From positions 1,240,001-1,304,000 of the forward strand of contig CAWUFC020000001.1 of assembly GCA_963921335.3 (NCBI GenBank): DNA of 64,000 bases, in the 5' to 3' direction. The first letter of the stretch is position 1. Each line of letters starts with the position of its first letter. The notes under the pieces were generated by a model, which saw only the letters and a list, made by a program, of their open reading frames with translations, was not told the DNA's origin and searched no databases. A program made the translations under genes and the position numbers. Shown in pieces: positions 9,773-18,679 of this stretch. The stretch is from CAWUFC02 sp963921335. GTDB taxonomy: Bacteria; Pseudomonadota; Gammaproteobacteria; Pseudomonadales; Halieaceae.

Positions 9773-10253
9773 TGAAGAAACGGTAATAGCCCACGAGATT
9801 ACTGGTCAGGAATACAAATTCCATCAGAATGCCAACTGGGGTCCAGGCCAAAAAGTTATGTATCAGCCAGGTGGAAGAACCTGCGATGTAGAACAACCTC
9901 AGCGATCTCATTGAGTTAGCGAAAGAGCCCAGCGTCATCAGCAAACCACCGGTGCAGGCGACGATGCTGAGGTAGCCATCATAGGTGTAGGCTGAAAAGC
10001 CAATAATGAACAGCAGGAACGGAGCAAGCGTCCAGCGATTGCGCCACTTCAGACTGACCATCAGTCGAAACACGCCGATGGCGAAGAGCCATCCGGCCGT
10101 ATAAGTCTCCAATAAGAAGAAGTGGGCTGAGATGAGCGCGCCGGCGATGGCCTGGCCGATGATCAGGTGATGGCGCTGGCGCATTTGCACTGAGCCTAGA
10201 TCAAAGATCAGACCGATCGCAACGATAATTTGCGATAGTAAAAAGGGTGACAT
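9750..10253 (-). CDS. YgjV-like inner-membrane protein
   Basis: A 167-residue polytopic membrane protein with about five or six hydrophobic segments. Recognisable blocks are LSQIIVAIGLIFDLGSVQ, GWLFAIGVFRLMVSLKW and a C-terminal WLIHNFLAWTPVGILME motif typical of the Imp-YgjV family. The biochemical role of the family is not settled. The gene converges on amidohydrolase copy 3, and the 3' ends overlap by 23 bases. Identification rests on overall pattern, so the family name is likely but not certain. Confidence 0.7.
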   Translation of the reverse strand: MSPFLLSQIIVAIGLIFDLGSVQMRQRHHLIIGQAIAGALISAHFFLLETYTAGWLFAIGVFRLMVSLKWRNRWTLAPFLLFIIGFSAYTYDGYLSIVACTGGLLMTLGSFANSMRSLRLFYIAGSSTWLIHNFLAWTPVGILMEFVFLTSNLVGYYRFFIKNRHGR

Positions 10254-10352
10254 TGGCTGCTATAGTGCGAAAAATTACTCTCTCTGGGTATACCTTAGCG
10301 CGGTTAGGATGGCGTCCTTCTCCATGTTCAAATCACGTAGGCGGAAAGCTCA

Positions 10353-11069
10353 ATGCGGGGCCTGATCTTCCAGCACATGCCCGGGGAGGATGCGGGGCTC
10401 TTCGCTCGCCTCCTGCCGGCATCGAACATCGCGTATCACGTGGTTGAAACGCATCTTTCATCCGAGCTGCCACCATCCGAAGAGTATGATTTTTTGATCG
10501 TGCTCGGGGGTGTTCAACAGGCCTGGGAGACGGATAAGTATCCCTGGCTGGAGGGGGAGATAGACTTTATCCGGCGCTGGGTGCGCGACGAGAAAAAGCC
10601 GTATTTCGGCCTTTGTCTCGGTCACCAACTGTTGGCGCAGGCGCTGGGCGGTCAGGTAAGCCTGGCCCAGCAGGAGGAGCTCGGCTTTCCAGAGATACAA
10701 CTTAATGAGCACGGCCTGAATCATCCACTGATGCGAGATATACCCGCGAGCAGCCACTGGTTGCAGTGGCACTCGGCGGAGGTCAAAACGGTACCCGCTG
10801 GTCTGGAAGTATTGGCCAGCTCGACGCATTGCGCGGTGCAGGCCATGGCTGGACCGGAAGATGTGGTGTCTTTTCAGTTTCATGCAGAAGCCACACCTGG
10901 CCAGATATCCCGGTGGACGGCTCAGTCGAAAGCAAAAGACAGCATGCATGGTCTATATGGCGCTGACGAGGTGGCGCGCGTGATCAGTGAGGCTGATCAG
11001 CACCTTGAGAATGCGATGGCGCAAGCCAGTGCGTTTTTTGCGCGCTGGTTGAAGCTTGTTCGAGAGTAA
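10353..11069 (+). CDS. Class I glutamine amidotransferase (GMP synthase-like domain protein)
   Basis: A stand-alone 238-residue class I glutaminase-type domain. The nucleophile elbow is FGLCLGHQL with Cys88, and the His/Glu pair lies in FQFHAEATPG (His177, Glu179). The triad is therefore complete. Such proteins, related to the GuaA N-terminal domain and to gamma-glutamyl-amine hydrolases, release ammonia from glutamine or cleave gamma-glutamyl amides in the cytoplasm. No synthase domain is attached. The stop codon is 21 bases before the AsmA-like gene, so the two may be cotranscribed, though no functional link is obvious. Confidence 0.82.
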   Translation: MRGLIFQHMPGEDAGLFARLLPASNIAYHVVETHLSSELPPSEEYDFLIVLGGVQQAWETDKYPWLEGEIDFIRRWVRDEKKPYFGLCLGHQLLAQALGGQVSLAQQEELGFPEIQLNEHGLNHPLMRDIPASSHWLQWHSAEVKTVPAGLEVLASSTHCAVQAMAGPEDVVSFQFHAEATPGQISRWTAQSKAKDSMHGLYGADEVARVISEADQHLENAMAQASAFFARWLKLVRE

Positions 11070-11090
11070 GTCCTCTCTATAATCAAAACT

Positions 11091-13103
11091 ATGCTGGGCC
11101 GTACCCTACTGACATTGCTGCGCTCGCTGATACTGTTCCTGGTATTGGCCTTGCTGCTCGTGGTTGCTGGCTGGGTATTGCTGATCACCACCAATAAGGA
11201 AATCCAGCTCGATGGGCTGCGCGGGCCGATCCAGACGGCGACCCAGTTGGCCTTGCGCAGGCCGCTGCGCATAGAAGGGCCTATCGTGCTCAAACAGAGC
11301 TTTTTCCCCACCCTTGAGATTCAGGATGTACGCCTTCCTAATCGAAGTCTGCAACCCGGGAATATGCTTGAAGTTGACTACTTGCTGGTTGAGATCAACC
11401 CGATAGCGCTCTTTTGGCTTGATGCAGAGGTCAGTCGTCTTGAAGCGGACGGGGTGCGCCTGCGCTTGTTGCGTGACGATGATCAGCGAGTGAACTGGAA
11501 TTTTTCTGAGCGTGACTTGGCCGAGCAGCCTGTCAGCACCAGCGAGCAATTCGTTCCCAGCCCGAACCTGGTGCTCGACATGGGTGTGGTATCGATTACG
11601 GACTTCAGTTTCAGTTACAGCGATGTCTCATCGGACCTGGATTTCATCGTGTACTTTAATTCAGTCGACGGCACCGCCTTCTGGACGCAATCACTGTCTC
11701 TGGAGGTGGATGCATCCGTCAGTGGCGAGCCGGTGTCGCTGACCCTGGAGGGGGACTCGATGAAAACCCTGCTGGAGTACCAGAAGCCCTGGAATGGCGT
11801 CAGTCGCGTCCGTTTTGGTGAACTCAAGTTGGATGTGGATATAGAGCTGGCGCCATACGTCGTAGATCGCTCCGAGGACAAGTTGCGGCTGAACCTGTCC
11901 GGGCAATCATTGCGTGACCTCAAAGTCCTGCAAGATCTGGACTACCCCGACTGGGGGCCATTCAATGCCAGTGGTTCTTTGCATATGGCGGGCGAGCAAG
12001 GCTACCGCATCGAGGAAACCTGGGTACAGATTGGCGACAGCTATATCACGGGTGACGTCGATATTGACCTGACGCCAGAGATTCCTCGCATATGGGGGCA
12101 AATCAGTGGTGGTTCCATACAGCTGCGCGATTTCCCCTATGAGGAGATACTGGAGGAAGCCCGCGAGGACATGGCGGAAGGGGGTGATGAGTTAGCCACC
12201 AACTTTGGTGCCGATCAATATGACCTGGAAACCCTGGACCTGCGATTTTATGGCACCGCCGGTTCACTGTATGCCGACAAGACTTACCTGGGTGAAGCGA
12301 AAGTTGATGTAGGCCTTAGCCAGGGTGTGCTTAGCATCACGGACTTCGAACTGATTTCACCCCAGGGGCAACTCTATGCCGACATTGGTTTTCGGCCCCG
12401 GGGGCCTGTGCTGCAGTCGCGTATGGCGATTGTGGCCCGAGATTATGATTACGAGCCCATACTGGCTTACCTGGTGGACGAAAACCCCAATCAGGGCACC
12501 CTTGATGCTCGTATTGAGCTGATGTCGGAAAGTGACGACCTGCTCAACGTTCTGAAGGGGGCCAGCGGTGAAATCGCGGTGACGCTATGGCCTACCGACT
12601 ACTCCACCGCCAGCCTGGATAACTGGGCATCGGGGCTGATATCGACAATCTTTACCCGTTATGGCGACAACTCGGTAATGAATTGTGTGGTGGCGCGATT
12701 TGACCTGGAAGACGGTATCGCCACCGATAAGTCGGTGATGCTGGATACCAGTGGTATGCGGGTATTTGGCGAGGGCACCATCGATTTTAAAGAAAGCGAA
12801 GTAGACCTTTACCTGATTCCCAAGCCCAAGGACCGCGCGTTTATTAACCTGGCCATTCCGGTGCAGATGCAGGGCACGTTTGAAGATTTTGGTTTTGGTG
12901 TTCGCGGCGACGATGTCATTAAAAGCTACTTCCGTAACTTCTGGCGGGTCTGGCTGGTCGGCATACCGCTTTTATTCCAGGAGACCCTTGATCCGGATGG
13001 CAGCCAGATTTGCCGACTGGCTATGGAGACCGATCTCGATATCAAGCGCCCGGATGAAGACCTGCTGGATGCACAGCGGATTCCCGCGCCGCTGGATCAG
13101 TAG
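11091..13103 (+). CDS. AsmA family protein
   Basis: A 670-residue protein with one N-terminal membrane anchor (about residues 8-32) and a long beta-rich periplasmic body. AsmA-type features include VLLITTNKEIQL after the anchor, the repeated DIGVSLSQGVLSITDFELISPQG-like pattern, and a C-terminal DLYLIPKPKDRAFINLAIPVQMQGTF segment. Family members are bridge-like proteins implicated in moving lipids between the inner and outer membrane. Length is close to E. coli AsmA (617). It overlaps the convergent DUF4124 gene by 7 bases at the 3' end. Identification is by pattern; which AsmA paralogue it is cannot be stated. Confidence 0.82.
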   Translation: MLGRTLLTLLRSLILFLVLALLLVVAGWVLLITTNKEIQLDGLRGPIQTATQLALRRPLRIEGPIVLKQSFFPTLEIQDVRLPNRSLQPGNMLEVDYLLVEINPIALFWLDAEVSRLEADGVRLRLLRDDDQRVNWNFSERDLAEQPVSTSEQFVPSPNLVLDMGVVSITDFSFSYSDVSSDLDFIVYFNSVDGTAFWTQSLSLEVDASVSGEPVSLTLEGDSMKTLLEYQKPWNGVSRVRFGELKLDVDIELAPYVVDRSEDKLRLNLSGQSLRDLKVLQDLDYPDWGPFNASGSLHMAGEQGYRIEETWVQIGDSYITGDVDIDLTPEIPRIWGQISGGSIQLRDFPYEEILEEAREDMAEGGDELATNFGADQYDLETLDLRFYGTAGSLYADKTYLGEAKVDVGLSQGVLSITDFELISPQGQLYADIGFRPRGPVLQSRMAIVARDYDYEPILAYLVDENPNQGTLDARIELMSESDDLLNVLKGASGEIAVTLWPTDYSTASLDNWASGLISTIFTRYGDNSVMNCVVARFDLEDGIATDKSVMLDTSGMRVFGEGTIDFKESEVDLYLIPKPKDRAFINLAIPVQMQGTFEDFGFGVRGDDVIKSYFRNFWRVWLVGIPLLFQETLDPDGSQICRLAMETDLDIKRPDEDLLDAQRIPAPLDQ

Positions 13104-13618
13104 TTGGGGTAAGCAGGTCTGCCCTGGAAGAAGCTCCTGGCGGGCTCGCCATAGTGGCGACGCACCAGTTTGGCCGGGTAGCTGGAGGTGATGGCGGGGC
13201 GGCCGGTCAGATCCGGTCCCGGTAGCACCGGGTAGTAGCCGCCTAACCAGCGGCGTTTGCCGCCCCGGGCATAACGGTATTGCTGTGGTGGTGCGGCTAC
13301 CTGCTGTGGTTGAGCCTGCTTTCTTGCTTCCTTGCGGCGTGCTTCCCGCGCTTCCCCGTCTTCTTGCATGCGATCAGTCACTTCTTTAAGCGCCGCAAAA
13401 CGCAGGGCATCATCAGCTTGGGGTGCGGGTTGGCTGACCTTGAGTTCAAAACTGCTGACCAACGTGTCCTGGGTCGGTGGGGTATCCGAGTAGGTGACCC
13501 GGCCGCGTTCATCCACGGACTGATACACCGTGGTGGCCATCGCAGGAGTGAGTACCCCGAGCAGGGCTAAGCAAAGTAATTGACGCACCAGATTGAGCCT
13601 AAGTGTGAACCTGTTCAC
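13097..13618 (-). CDS. DUF4124 domain-containing secreted protein
   Basis: A 173-residue protein with a signal peptide (about 1-28, ending AMA) followed directly by a DUF4124 domain: TVYQSVDERGRVTYSDTPP. A low-complexity Arg/Gln/Pro-rich middle then leads to a Tyr/Arg/Pro-rich tail (GGYYPVLPGPD... RPAYPNY). DUF4124 proteins are common periplasmic or envelope proteins of proteobacteria without an assigned activity. The start is a GTG that lies inside a small palindrome, GTGAACCTGTTCAC. The gene is divergent from the riboswitch-controlled fibronectin gene and convergent with the AsmA-like gene. Confidence 0.75.
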   Translation of the reverse strand: MNRFTLRLNLVRQLLCLALLGVLTPAMATTVYQSVDERGRVTYSDTPPTQDTLVSSFELKVSQPAPQADDALRFAALKEVTDRMQEDGEAREARRKEARKQAQPQQVAAPPQQYRYARGGKRRWLGGYYPVLPGPDLTGRPAITSSYPAKLVRRHYGEPARSFFQGRPAYPNY

Positions 13619-13670
13619 AGTTTAGACCCATGCGCTGGCATATTCCTGTCCATTTTGAAGTAATTGCAGG

Positions 13671-13756
13671 GCTGAAAAAGGCAAACCCGGTGAAAGTCGG
13701 GGACGCAAAGTTGACGATCTAAGGGGCTTCGAGCCCTATGATAGCGGGACCGCCAC
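13671..13756 (+). promoter_or_regulatory. GEMM-I cyclic di-GMP riboswitch
   Basis: The RNA has the diagnostic blocks of class I c-di-GMP riboswitches in order. These are GGCAAACC (from 13680), a CCCG/CGGG stem capped by a GAAA-containing loop, GGGACGCAAAG (13699-13709 region), CTAAG, a GGGCT/AGCCC hairpin, TATGATAGC and a closing GGGACCGCC. GAAA together with CTAAG and TATG is the tetraloop/receptor pair that folds the aptamer. The 5' GGC (13680-13682) can pair with GCC (13752-13754) to close P1. The ATG of the next gene lies only three bases after P1, and no separate Shine-Dalgarno is visible, so control at translation initiation is plausible. Confidence 0.92.
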
Positions 13757-13757
13757 A

Positions 13758-14138
13758 ATGAAGAGTTATTACAAGTACTTTGCTGCTGCCCTGTTTGTGG
13801 GCGCTGCAGCCGCCGCAAAAGCCACCGATCTGGCCATGCCACCGGTTGCGCCAAGCCATCTCAATGTTAGACCGCTCTCAGACGATGCCGTTGCCCTGCG
13901 CTGGTATGACAATTCCGGCAATGAATTGGGGTTTGCGATACAACGTTCCAGCAACGGCCGCGACTGGCGCCAGATTGGCTTGGTGAATTCTGACCAGGAC
14001 TTTTTTGAAGATCGCGGACTCGACCCCGCCACCCGCTATCACTACCGGGTGGCCGCGTTTAATCGCGGCGGGCGTTCAGGGTTCAGCCAGTCCAGCCTGG
14101 TGCAAACCTACAAGCTGACCCTGGCCTATCCCTACTGA
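13758..14138 (+). CDS. Small secreted fibronectin type III protein under c-di-GMP control
   Basis: A 126-residue protein: a signal peptide (about 1-22, ending AKA) and one fibronectin type III domain. Typical FnIII blocks are APSHLNVRPLSDDAVALRWYDNS, the middle FAIQRSSNGRDW and LDPATRYHYRVAAFNRGGRSGFS. No enzyme domain is present. FnIII modules mediate protein or polysaccharide contacts outside the cell. The position three bases after a GEMM-I riboswitch links the protein to c-di-GMP-regulated traits such as surface attachment, matrix or motility. That role is inferred from the switch and not from the domain. Confidence 0.8.
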   Translation: MKSYYKYFAAALFVGAAAAAKATDLAMPPVAPSHLNVRPLSDDAVALRWYDNSGNELGFAIQRSSNGRDWRQIGLVNSDQDFFEDRGLDPATRYHYRVAAFNRGGRSGFSQSSLVQTYKLTLAYPY

Positions 14139-14150
14139 AGCGACGTCGCG

Positions 14151-15017
14151 CTATAAATAAGTGTCTTCGCCGGTCAGTTCTTTCCACTTGGCGGCATAGG
14201 TGGCATTGTCGAGGCGGCCAATACGCTGCCATTCTTCGTCATCGCCAACAGCCTTGTAGGCTTTTTCATAGTCTGTGGCGTCCGGGCCCACCCCATAGCG
14301 AAACTGAGGCTCATCGGCATTGATGGCTTCTTCGACCGCTTCGGCGCATTCCGCCGCTGTAATGGCGCGGGCCAGGCCTGCCTCAAAGAATTTGCCCAGT
14401 CGTTCGTAAGCCGCGCCGTAGGGGCTGTCTTCTGCGGGGCCTTCTCCCTTGGCCCACATCGGTGTGATCACGCAGCCCGGTTCAATCAGCGAAACATGGA
14501 TGTTGAAGGGCGCCAGTTCCAGTGACAGAGCTGTGCAAATGGCCTCCATCGCTGCCTTGGAGGATGAGTACGTGCCGTGACCACCAAAGACATTGATGGC
14601 GGCCAGTGACGTCACATTGACCAGTCGGCCGGAACCCTGCTTGCGCATAATTGGGATGGCGCCTTTAAGCACTGCCAGCGCACCAAACACATTCGTCTCG
14701 TAGATTTCTTTGACTTCCTCGACCGGCGTTTCTTCCATGGCGCGGCCCGAGCCGATGCCCGCGTTGCTGACCAGCACATCCAGTCGACCTTCGCGTTCCA
14801 TGATGGTGGCGTAGCAGGCGTCGATGCTGGCCTGATCCAGCAGGTCGATGGCGATGGGGGTGATGTTGCCCTCTGAGTTGTCGATACGGTCAATTAGTTC
14901 ATTGGCGCCGGCCGGATTGCGGCAACCCGCATACACTGTGTGTCCTTTACTGCCCAGCAGCAGGGCTGTTTCAAGGCCTATGCCAGTGCTGCAGCCGGTA
15001 ATCAGGATAACGCTCAT
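14151..15017 (-). CDS. Short-chain dehydrogenase/reductase (SDR)
   Basis: A 288-residue classical SDR. The nucleotide-binding motif is TGCSTGIG near residue 7. The structural SNAGIG follows at about 85, and the active-site YSSSK is near 152, preceded by the catalytic Ser in VNVTSLA. It oxidises or reduces a hydroxyl/carbonyl group with NAD(P)H in the cytoplasm. It is the last gene of the minus-strand operon MarR-EmrA-EmrB-SDR, 35 bases behind the EmrB-type gene and with a clear AAGGAG site before the ATG. Co-transcription with a drug-type exporter suggests modification of the exported compound, but this is inference. Confidence 0.85.
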   Translation of the reverse strand: MSVILITGCSTGIGLETALLLGSKGHTVYAGCRNPAGANELIDRIDNSEGNITPIAIDLLDQASIDACYATIMEREGRLDVLVSNAGIGSGRAMEETPVEEVKEIYETNVFGALAVLKGAIPIMRKQGSGRLVNVTSLAAINVFGGHGTYSSSKAAMEAICTALSLELAPFNIHVSLIEPGCVITPMWAKGEGPAEDSPYGAAYERLGKFFEAGLARAITAAECAEAVEEAINADEPQFRYGVGPDATDYEKAYKAVGDDEEWQRIGRLDNATYAAKWKELTGEDTYL

Positions 15018-15052
15018 GCCAAACTCCTTATTCTTTTATCAATGCATTCCTG

Positions 15053-16657
15053 TCAGTGCATGCTGCGCATATGGCGTCTCCGCAGCATGCCGATCGGGAT
15101 CAGAGTCATTAAGAACACCACAGTAAAGATCAGAAAGCCATCCTGAAAGCCGCTCACCAATGCCTGTTGCCCGACCATTTGCCCAAGGATGCCGTAGCTC
15201 ACTGCCTGGTTTTCCCAGAATGTCAGACCCAGGCCGCTGAGGCTCTGGCTGAGGTCACCCACCAGGGCCAGGGTATCGTCGCTGCCAAAAGTTTGGGTCG
15301 ACATCATGGCATCGCGGTGGAATGAGCTGCGATACTCCAGTGCCACCGACGCCAGGTTTACACCAAAGGCACCGCCGACCTGGCGCATAAAGTTAGCCGC
15401 GCCCGCACCCTGTTGCAGGTATTCCATGGGTAGCCCCTGAACTGCCGACAGGTTGATGGCCGGCGCCATCAGCCCGATGCCAATGCGGCTGACAATCAGC
15501 CACCAGCAGAACGTCCACCACGAGGTATCGGGGTCGGCGTTGGACATCAGCAGGCAGGAAATGGCCAGTATGAAAAACCCGGTGCCCAGTAACAGGCGTT
15601 GATCGACTCTGTCCGCCATGCGGCCGGATATGGGAAACATGGCGCCCATGATCAGAGAGGGCAATAGCATCATCAGGCCTGTTTCCATCGCGGTCATGCC
15701 CTGGGCCAGCTGCAGGAACAGTGGCGCGAGGTAGAGGGTGCCATACAGGCCCGCGCCGAAGATAACCGCCAGTATGGCCACGATCGCAAACTTGAAATAA
15801 GTGAAGACGCGCAGGTCCAGCAAAGGCTGGTCGCAGCGAAGTTCCCAGAGGATAAAGGCCACGCCTGCCAGCAGGGCAGTACCTCCCCAGCTCACAATAA
15901 AGTTTGATTGCCAGCCCTCGCGCAGCCCATTACTGAGGGTGACCAGCAGTGCACAGATGGTGAGTGTGACCAGTGCCAGCTCCAGCCAATCCAGCTTGGG
16001 TGGCTTGGCATTGCGCGAAGGCCCCGGTAACAGCAATCCCGCCGCCGGTATTACCAACAGAGCAAATGGGATTCCGAGATAGTAGACGTAGCGCCAGCCG
16101 AATGTATCGTTGAGGTAACCGCCCATAAAGGGCCCGAGCGCAGGGGCCAGTATGACCCCGATGGAGGTCAGCCCCAGCACGGTACCCTGGCGTCCAGCGG
16201 GAAACAGCTGAAACACCAGCGACATGCTCATGGGTGTGATCACACCTGCTGCAGAACCCTGAAGAATTCGGGCGACAATCAGTAGGTCGGTATTGGGGCT
16301 GGTGCCGCCCATGATAGAGCCCAGCATAAAGACCATCATGGCGCCGGTGACAATGGCGCGCGGACCGACCACCTGCATCAGCCAGGCATTCAATAGCATG
16401 GTGACGGTAGAAGCCGCCAAAAAGGCTGTCGAAAGCCATTGGGCTTTGTCCTGTCCAATGCCAAAGGTGCCCATGATGTCCGGGATTGCCACGTTGATCA
16501 TGGTTGATGCCAACAGTGCGGCGACGTTGGCCAGCACCACAACGCCCATGACCATCCAGCCATAGCGAATGCCGAAGCGGCGGTAGCGACTGGCAATCTC
16601 CTCGCTTGTGTTCAGCGAGGCCAGACGCTCTTCTACCTCATTGGAGGACAATCGCAA
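15053..16657 (-). CDS. EmrB/QacA-type MFS efflux transporter (DHA2 family)
   Basis: A 534-residue major facilitator with about 14 hydrophobic segments. It carries the DHA2 signature WLSTAFLAASTVTMLLNAWL and the motif-C-like GVILAPALGPFMGGYL region. Proteins of this family export drugs or fatty-acid-like compounds using the proton gradient. They form a tripartite pump with an EmrA adaptor and an outer-membrane channel. The EmrA-type adaptor gene is immediately upstream and overlaps this start by 20 bases, as usual for EmrAB pairs. No TolC-like gene is nearby, so a channel encoded elsewhere must be used. Substrate unknown. Confidence 0.88.
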   Translation of the reverse strand: MRLSSNEVEERLASLNTSEEIASRYRRFGIRYGWMVMGVVVLANVAALLASTMINVAIPDIMGTFGIGQDKAQWLSTAFLAASTVTMLLNAWLMQVVGPRAIVTGAMMVFMLGSIMGGTSPNTDLLIVARILQGSAAGVITPMSMSLVFQLFPAGRQGTVLGLTSIGVILAPALGPFMGGYLNDTFGWRYVYYLGIPFALLVIPAAGLLLPGPSRNAKPPKLDWLELALVTLTICALLVTLSNGLREGWQSNFIVSWGGTALLAGVAFILWELRCDQPLLDLRVFTYFKFAIVAILAVIFGAGLYGTLYLAPLFLQLAQGMTAMETGLMMLLPSLIMGAMFPISGRMADRVDQRLLLGTGFFILAISCLLMSNADPDTSWWTFCWWLIVSRIGIGLMAPAINLSAVQGLPMEYLQQGAGAANFMRQVGGAFGVNLASVALEYRSSFHRDAMMSTQTFGSDDTLALVGDLSQSLSGLGLTFWENQAVSYGILGQMVGQQALVSGFQDGFLIFTVVFLMTLIPIGMLRRRHMRSMH

Positions 16658-17762
16658 TCTCCACCATCATGCCGGGCTTGAGCATTTGCTGTTCCTGCTG
16701 CACGGCGATTTTGACCGGCAGGCGTTGGGTGATCTTGGTGAAGTTGCCGCTGGGGTTGGTGCTGGGTAACAGGGCAAACTGACTGGTAGCGGCGTTGCCG
16801 ATGCGCACCAGCTCGCCTTCAAATACCCGGTCAGGGTAGGCATCCACGCTGACCTCCACCCGCTGCCCCAGTTGCAGGTGGCGGATTTCGGTTTCCTTAA
16901 TATTGGCTTTGACCCATACATCTTCGGGGTTGTGTACCAGGGCAATGCGTTGCCCTGGCATCAGGTATTCACCAGCCTTGACGAAAGTCTGGTCGACAAT
17001 GCCATCCAGCGGTGAGTTGATACTGCGCTCATCCAGTGCAACCTGTTGGCGCGCGTGCTGCAGGCGCATGCGTTCGCGATCATGGCGCAGTCTCTGTTGC
17101 TGCTGTTTCAAAACCTCAAGCCGGTCGCGGTTGGCATTAGCCTCAACAAGCCTGGCTTCCGCTGACGCAACTTGTGCGCTGGCACGAATCTGGTTTTGTT
17201 CTGCGACCTGAAAGGCACTGCGTGCCTCTTCCCAACCCTGTTGTGAGAGAATGCCGCGCTCGCGCAGGGACTGGGAGCGCTCCCACTCCGCACTTTTCAA
17301 CTGCAGGTCTGCCTGAGCTGACGCAAGGTTGGCCTGGCTCGCCGCCAGTTGGGATTGGGCTGCCTGCACGCTGCCGCTGGTCTGGCGTTCCACCATGTTG
17401 ATCTCAGCTTCACCCTGGGCCAGGCTGGCTTCGGTGGCCAGCAACTGAGAACCCAGTTCTTCCAGGCGCAGTTCGGTGTCGCGGTCATCGAGCTGTGCGA
17501 CCAGGTCGCCGCTTCGTAACTGGCTGCCTTCTTTTATGGTGAGCTGTTCGATTCTGCCCGCAACCTTGCTGCTGATGACGACCAGGTCTGAGGCTATGCG
17601 TGCATCGTCGGTATAGACATGGGTGCTGCGCTGGTAGATCCAGTAGCTCGCCCCTACAACTGCCGCGAGCCCGAGCACGATAAGAATGGGTTTGCGACGG
17701 CGGGATGTGTTCTGCGCGGATTCTATGTCTGATTCTGTCTGTGTAGGGTTTTCGTCACTCAT
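16638..17762 (-). CDS. EmrA/HlyD-type membrane fusion protein
   Basis: A 374-residue periplasmic adaptor. One N-terminal membrane helix lies at about residues 25-43. The lipoyl half-motif VISSKVAGRIEQLTIKEGSQLRSGDLVAQLDD follows, then a long alpha-helical coiled-coil hairpin rich in Ala, Gln and Glu (about 90-210). The second lipoyl half and beta-barrel come last (INSPLDGIVDQTFVKAGEYLMPGQ). It couples the inner-membrane EmrB-type transporter to an outer-membrane channel. It overlaps the MarR-type regulator stop by four bases (ATGA) and the next gene by 20 bases, which indicates translational coupling. Confidence 0.88.
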   Translation of the reverse strand: MSDENPTQTESDIESAQNTSRRRKPILIVLGLAAVVGASYWIYQRSTHVYTDDARIASDLVVISSKVAGRIEQLTIKEGSQLRSGDLVAQLDDRDTELRLEELGSQLLATEASLAQGEAEINMVERQTSGSVQAAQSQLAASQANLASAQADLQLKSAEWERSQSLRERGILSQQGWEEARSAFQVAEQNQIRASAQVASAEARLVEANANRDRLEVLKQQQQRLRHDRERMRLQHARQQVALDERSINSPLDGIVDQTFVKAGEYLMPGQRIALVHNPEDVWVKANIKETEIRHLQLGQRVEVSVDAYPDRVFEGELVRIGNAATSQFALLPSTNPSGNFTKITQRLPVKIAVQQEQQMLKPGMMVEIAIVLQ

Positions 17763-18679
17763 AGTGCTACCTCGGAAGTCTCTGCGCTGGCAGTGCTATC
17801 CAGCGCGTACAGCCGCTCACGCACATGGGTCAGGAATTCCTGCAGGCGTTTACGTTGTTTGGCGTTCAGTTGTGATGTGGCTTGCTCGTGCAGCGCTGTG
17901 TAATCGTCAGTCCACTGTTGCAGTTTGTTTTTACACAGCGGCGTCAGAAACAGCTGGTAGGCGCGACGGTCGCCTGTTGCCCTGACCCGTTGCACGCGAT
18001 CGGTCTGTTCCAACTGATCGATCAGTGTCCCCAGCGGGGCTTTTGCCATTTGCAATTGGTCGGCCAGTTCCGTCTGCTGCAGACCCTCATTTGCGGCGAT
18101 GGCCACCATGACCAGCCACTGATTGCGGGTAAAGCCCAATTGCTTGAGGCGCTGGTCAAAGCGATGTTGATTCATTCGATTAAGAAGCGCGATCCACAGC
18201 AGTACATTGCTGTGTGCTTCGCCGTCCGACATGATGGCGGCCGGACTGCTGGCCAGCCTCTGGTAGATGCTCTTCAGCACCACATCCATTTCTGCCAGGG
18301 TTTCCGGATCGAGAAAATCCAGCAGTTGTTGCTGAAAACGACGATAGCGACGTCGGATCTTGTTGGCCAGTGTCTTGCCGTCATCGCTCAGAAAGAGACG
18401 CTTGCTGCGCCTGTCATCCGCATCAGCGCGTCGCAGTACCATGCCTTCCTGCTCGAGCCGATCAATCAGCTTTCCCAATGGCGCTCGACCAATGCCCAGA
18501 AAGTCAGCCAGCTGGCTTTGGCTCAGGCCTTCAAAACGATTAATGGCGCCCAGTGCACGCCACTGAGGCTCGGTCAGAGCCAGATCCTGTAGCTGGCTGC
18601 CGAACTGGCGGCGAAACAGGCGGGCGATATCGTGCAGCAGTACGCCAGGGTGATGAGCAATGTGCTTGGGTAGGCTCAT
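17759..18679 (-). CDS. Tandem MarR-domain transcriptional regulator
   Basis: A 306-residue protein containing two complete MarR winged-helix domains in one chain. MarR proteins are normally about 140-160 residues and act as dimers. The first copy includes LTEPQWRALGAINRFEGLSQSQLADFLGIGRAPLGKLIDRLEQEGMVLRRADADDRR. The second repeats the plan: FTRNQWLVMVAIAANEGLQQTELADQLQMAKAPLGTLIDQLEQTDRVQRVRATGDRR. The gene leads the efflux operon and overlaps the EmrA gene by four bases. TAGTAA-type boxes directly upstream suggest autoregulation, with relief by an exported ligand. The internal duplication could act as a pseudo-dimer. Confidence 0.85.
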   Translation of the reverse strand: MSLPKHIAHHPGVLLHDIARLFRRQFGSQLQDLALTEPQWRALGAINRFEGLSQSQLADFLGIGRAPLGKLIDRLEQEGMVLRRADADDRRSKRLFLSDDGKTLANKIRRRYRRFQQQLLDFLDPETLAEMDVVLKSIYQRLASSPAAIMSDGEAHSNVLLWIALLNRMNQHRFDQRLKQLGFTRNQWLVMVAIAANEGLQQTELADQLQMAKAPLGTLIDQLEQTDRVQRVRATGDRRAYQLFLTPLCKNKLQQWTDDYTALHEQATSQLNAKQRKRLQEFLTHVRERLYALDSTASAETSEVAL

